DNA of 64,000 bases from Olsenella massiliensis (GTDB taxonomy: Bacteria > Actinomycetota > Coriobacteriia > Coriobacteriales > Atopobiaceae): assembly GCF_001457795.1 (NCBI RefSeq), contig NZ_LN898211.1:62001-126000 (forward strand), given 5' to 3'. Below, in pieces: positions 62,304-64,000 of this stretch (position 1 is the stretch's first letter; every line of letters begins with the position of its first letter). The notes beneath the pieces are model-generated. The model made no database searches, was not told the DNA's origin, and was given only the letters and a program-made list of their open reading frames with translations. The position numbers and the translations under genes are program-made.

Positions 62304-63839
62304 ATGACCCGCAAGATAGCCATCTTTGACACCACGCTGCGCGACGGCGAGCAGTCGCCGGGCGCCTCCATGAACACCGAGGAGAAGCTCGTCATAGCCC
62401 AGCAGCTCCTGCGCCTGCACGTTGACGTCATCGAGGCGGGCTTTCCCGTCTCGAGCCCCGGCGACTTTCGCTCCGTCCAGGAGATTGGGCGCCTGGCGGG
62501 CGACGACGCCGTCGTCGTGGGCCTGACCCGCGCCGTCGAGAGGGACATCGACCGCGCCGCGGAGGCCCTGAGCACCGCGAGGCGCCCGCGCATCCACACG
62601 GGTCTGGGCGTCTCGCCCCAGCATTTGGCCGAGAAGCTGCGCATAGGCGAGGACGAGTGCGTCGAGCGGGCCGTCCACTGCGTGCGCTACGCCAAGCGCT
62701 ACGTGCAAGACGTCGAGTTCTACGCCGAGGACGCCGGCCGTGCCGACCAGGCCTTCCTCGAGCGCGTGATCCAGGCCGTCGTCAGGGCGGGCGCCACGGT
62801 CGTCAACATCCCCGACACCACCGGCTACCAGCTGCCCGACGACTTCGGGCGTCGCATCAGGGGCCTCGCCGACAACGTCTGCGGCATCGAGGACGTGACC
62901 ATATCGGTCCACACCCACAACGACCTGGGCATGGCCACCGCGCTGGCCCTCGCGGGCGTCAAGAACGGCGCCCGACAGGTCGAGTGCACCATCAACGGCC
63001 TGGGGGAGCGGGCGGGCAACACCGCCCTCGAGGAGGTCGTCATGGCGCTCAGGATGCATGGCGAGGAGCTTGACGGGCACACCGACGTCGTGACCACCGA
63101 GCTCACCCGCGCCTCGCGCCTCGTGAGCCGCATCACGGGCATGCAGGTGCAGGCCAACAAGGCCATCGTCGGCGCCAACGCGTTCGCGCATTCCTCGGGC
63201 ATCCACCAGGACGGCGTCCTCAAGGCCCGCGACACCTACGAGATCATCGATCCCGCCGACGTCGGCGCGGCGGGTTCCGAGATCGTGCTCTCGGCCCGCT
63301 CGGGCCGCGCCGCTTTGCGCCACCGTCTGGGAGAGCTGGGCCACAGCTTTGACGATCAGGACTTTGATGAGGTGTACCAGCGCTTCCTTGAGATTGCCGA
63401 CCAGAAGAAGGAGGTCTTTGACGAGGATCTCGAGTCCATGGTGCAGGAGCGCGACCGCGAGACCAGGGCCGTCTACGTGCTCGACGCCCTGCAGGTGTCG
63501 TGCGGCGACCCCCTCGTGCCCACCGCCACCGCGACCGTCACGGACGAGACGGGCGCGACCCGCGTGACGTGCGCCACGGGAACCGGCCCGGTTGACGCCG
63601 CCTACCGGGCCATCGACCAGGTCGTCACGGTCCACGGCGATCTCCAGGAGTTCTCGGTCAAGTCGGTGACGCGCGGCATCGACGCCATCGGCGAGGTCAC
63701 CGTGCGCGTGCAGGCCGACGACGGCACGCCGTTCACGGGACGCGGCGCCGACAACGACATCGTCGTCTCGTCCGCCAAGGCGTACGTCAACGCCATCAAC
63801 CGCATGATCTTGACCGCACGCTCAAGGCAGGAGGCGTAG
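62304..63839 (+). CDS. leuA: 2-isopropylmalate synthase
   Basis: A 511-residue LeuA, full length with C-terminal regulatory domain. [16 protein letters not shown] (residues 7-22), [14 protein letters not shown] (metal His pair, near 200), [14 protein letters not shown] and SGIHQDG are the catalytic motifs; from about 385 the regulatory domain would bind leucine. It condenses acetyl-CoA with 2-oxoisovalerate. GGAGGAGAGAG precedes ATG 62304. ilvB starts 2 bp after its stop, so leucine and common branched-chain steps are co-transcribed. Confidence 0.95.
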   Translation: MTRKIAIFDTTLRDGEQSPGASMNTEEKLVIAQQLLRLHVDVIEAGFPVSSPGDFRSVQEIGRLAGDDAVVVGLTRAVERDIDRAAEALSTARRPRIHTGLGVSPQHLAEKLRIGEDECVERAVHCVRYAKRYVQDVEFYAEDAGRADQAFLERVIQAVVRAGATVVNIPDTTGYQLPDDFGRRIRGLADNVCGIEDVTISVHTHNDLGMATALALAGVKNGARQVECTINGLGERAGNTALEEVVMALRMHGEELDGHTDVVTTELTRASRLVSRITGMQVQANKAIVGANAFAHSSGIHQDGVLKARDTYEIIDPADVGAAGSEIVLSARSGRAALRHRLGELGHSFDDQDFDEVYQRFLEIADQKKEVFDEDLESMVQERDRETRAVYVLDALQVSCGDPLVPTATATVTDETGATRVTCATGTGPVDAAYRAIDQVVTVHGDLQEFSVKSVTRGIDAIGEVTVRVQADDGTPFTGRGADNDIVVSSAKAYVNAINRMILTARSRQEA

Positions 63840-63841
63840 GG

Positions 63842-64000
63842 ATGGCCGGGGGCGCAGAAAAAACGAGAGAGCTCACGGGGGCGCAGGTCCTGGTAAGGAC
63901 CCTCATCGACCAAGGGGTGGACACCGTCTTCGGCTACCCGGGCGGCACGGTGCTCGAGATCTTTGACGTGCTCATGGACCACGCCGACCAGCTGCGTCTG
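63842..64000 (+). CDS. ilvB: Acetolactate synthase large subunit, 5' part (runs off window)
   Basis: Only the first 53 codons are inside the window. [31 protein letters not shown] is the start of the thiamine-diphosphate-binding domain of acetohydroxyacid synthase, including the catalytic Glu region further on. The ATG lies 2 bp after the leuA stop behind GGAGGCG. Homology to other ThDP enzymes is possible from this fragment alone, but the leuA context supports ilvB. Confidence 0.88.
   Translation, partial: MAGGAEKTRELTGAQVLVRTLIDQGVDTVFGYPGGTVLEIFDVLMDHADQLRL

Overview
The window is GC-rich, densely coded DNA, most likely from an anaerobic host-associated actinobacterium of the Coriobacteriia (Olsenella/Atopobium type). 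That placement is inferred from base composition, gene families, gene order and an LPXTG surface protein; no rRNA or tRNA gene is present to confirm it.

Region 1 (1-25475) is a purine-catabolic island. It opens with the end of an RnfB-like ferredoxin, a fused Fe-S/molybdopterin hydroxylase (XdhD type) and a BMP-type ABC importer (ATPase, two permeases, lipoprotein). XdhABC and adenine deaminase follow. Next come a hypothetical gene and a divergent pair encoding a 2-hydroxyacyl-CoA dehydratase/double-cubane-cluster-type protein and its ATP-dependent activator. The ring-opening and salvage genes then run in order: ygeX, ygeY, ygeW, carbamate kinase, a ModE-HTH/MocA fusion, a hydantoinase and ridA. 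Together they look like a route from purines to ammonia, carbamoyl phosphate (ATP) and small carbon units.

Region 2 (25476-31269) interrupts the metabolic genes. A 4.4-kb LPXTG adhesin gene is bracketed by imperfect direct repeats of about 0.5-0.6 kb. Each repeat carries an unusual array of CCTATAGG palindromes set 31 bp apart. A third, inverted copy lies at 54394-54783.

Region 3 (31270-43842) is the selenium-dependent molybdenum hydroxylase maturation block: yqeC, yedF, a class V aminotransferase, a DUF3343 protein, yqeB, selD, an XdhC/CoxI protein, modABC, moaA, a moaC-MOSC fusion, a MoeA-like protein and mogA. All but yqeC run tightly packed on the + strand. A 22-bp palindromic site between yqeC and yedF recurs between the two double-cubane genes in Region 1, tying the two regions together. 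A small Cys-rich ORF closes the region.

Region 4 (43843-64000) is mostly housekeeping: PPK2, a membrane protein, PurL, an ECF riboflavin transporter with an FMN riboswitch, MurB, two serine hydrolases of beta-lactamase fold, a UPF0210 protein, an aldose epimerase, an aminotransferase, a TrpF-like protein lacking both expected catalytic residues, LeuA behind a possible branched-chain leader peptide, and the start of IlvB. No CRISPR array, prophage, transposase or integrase was seen.
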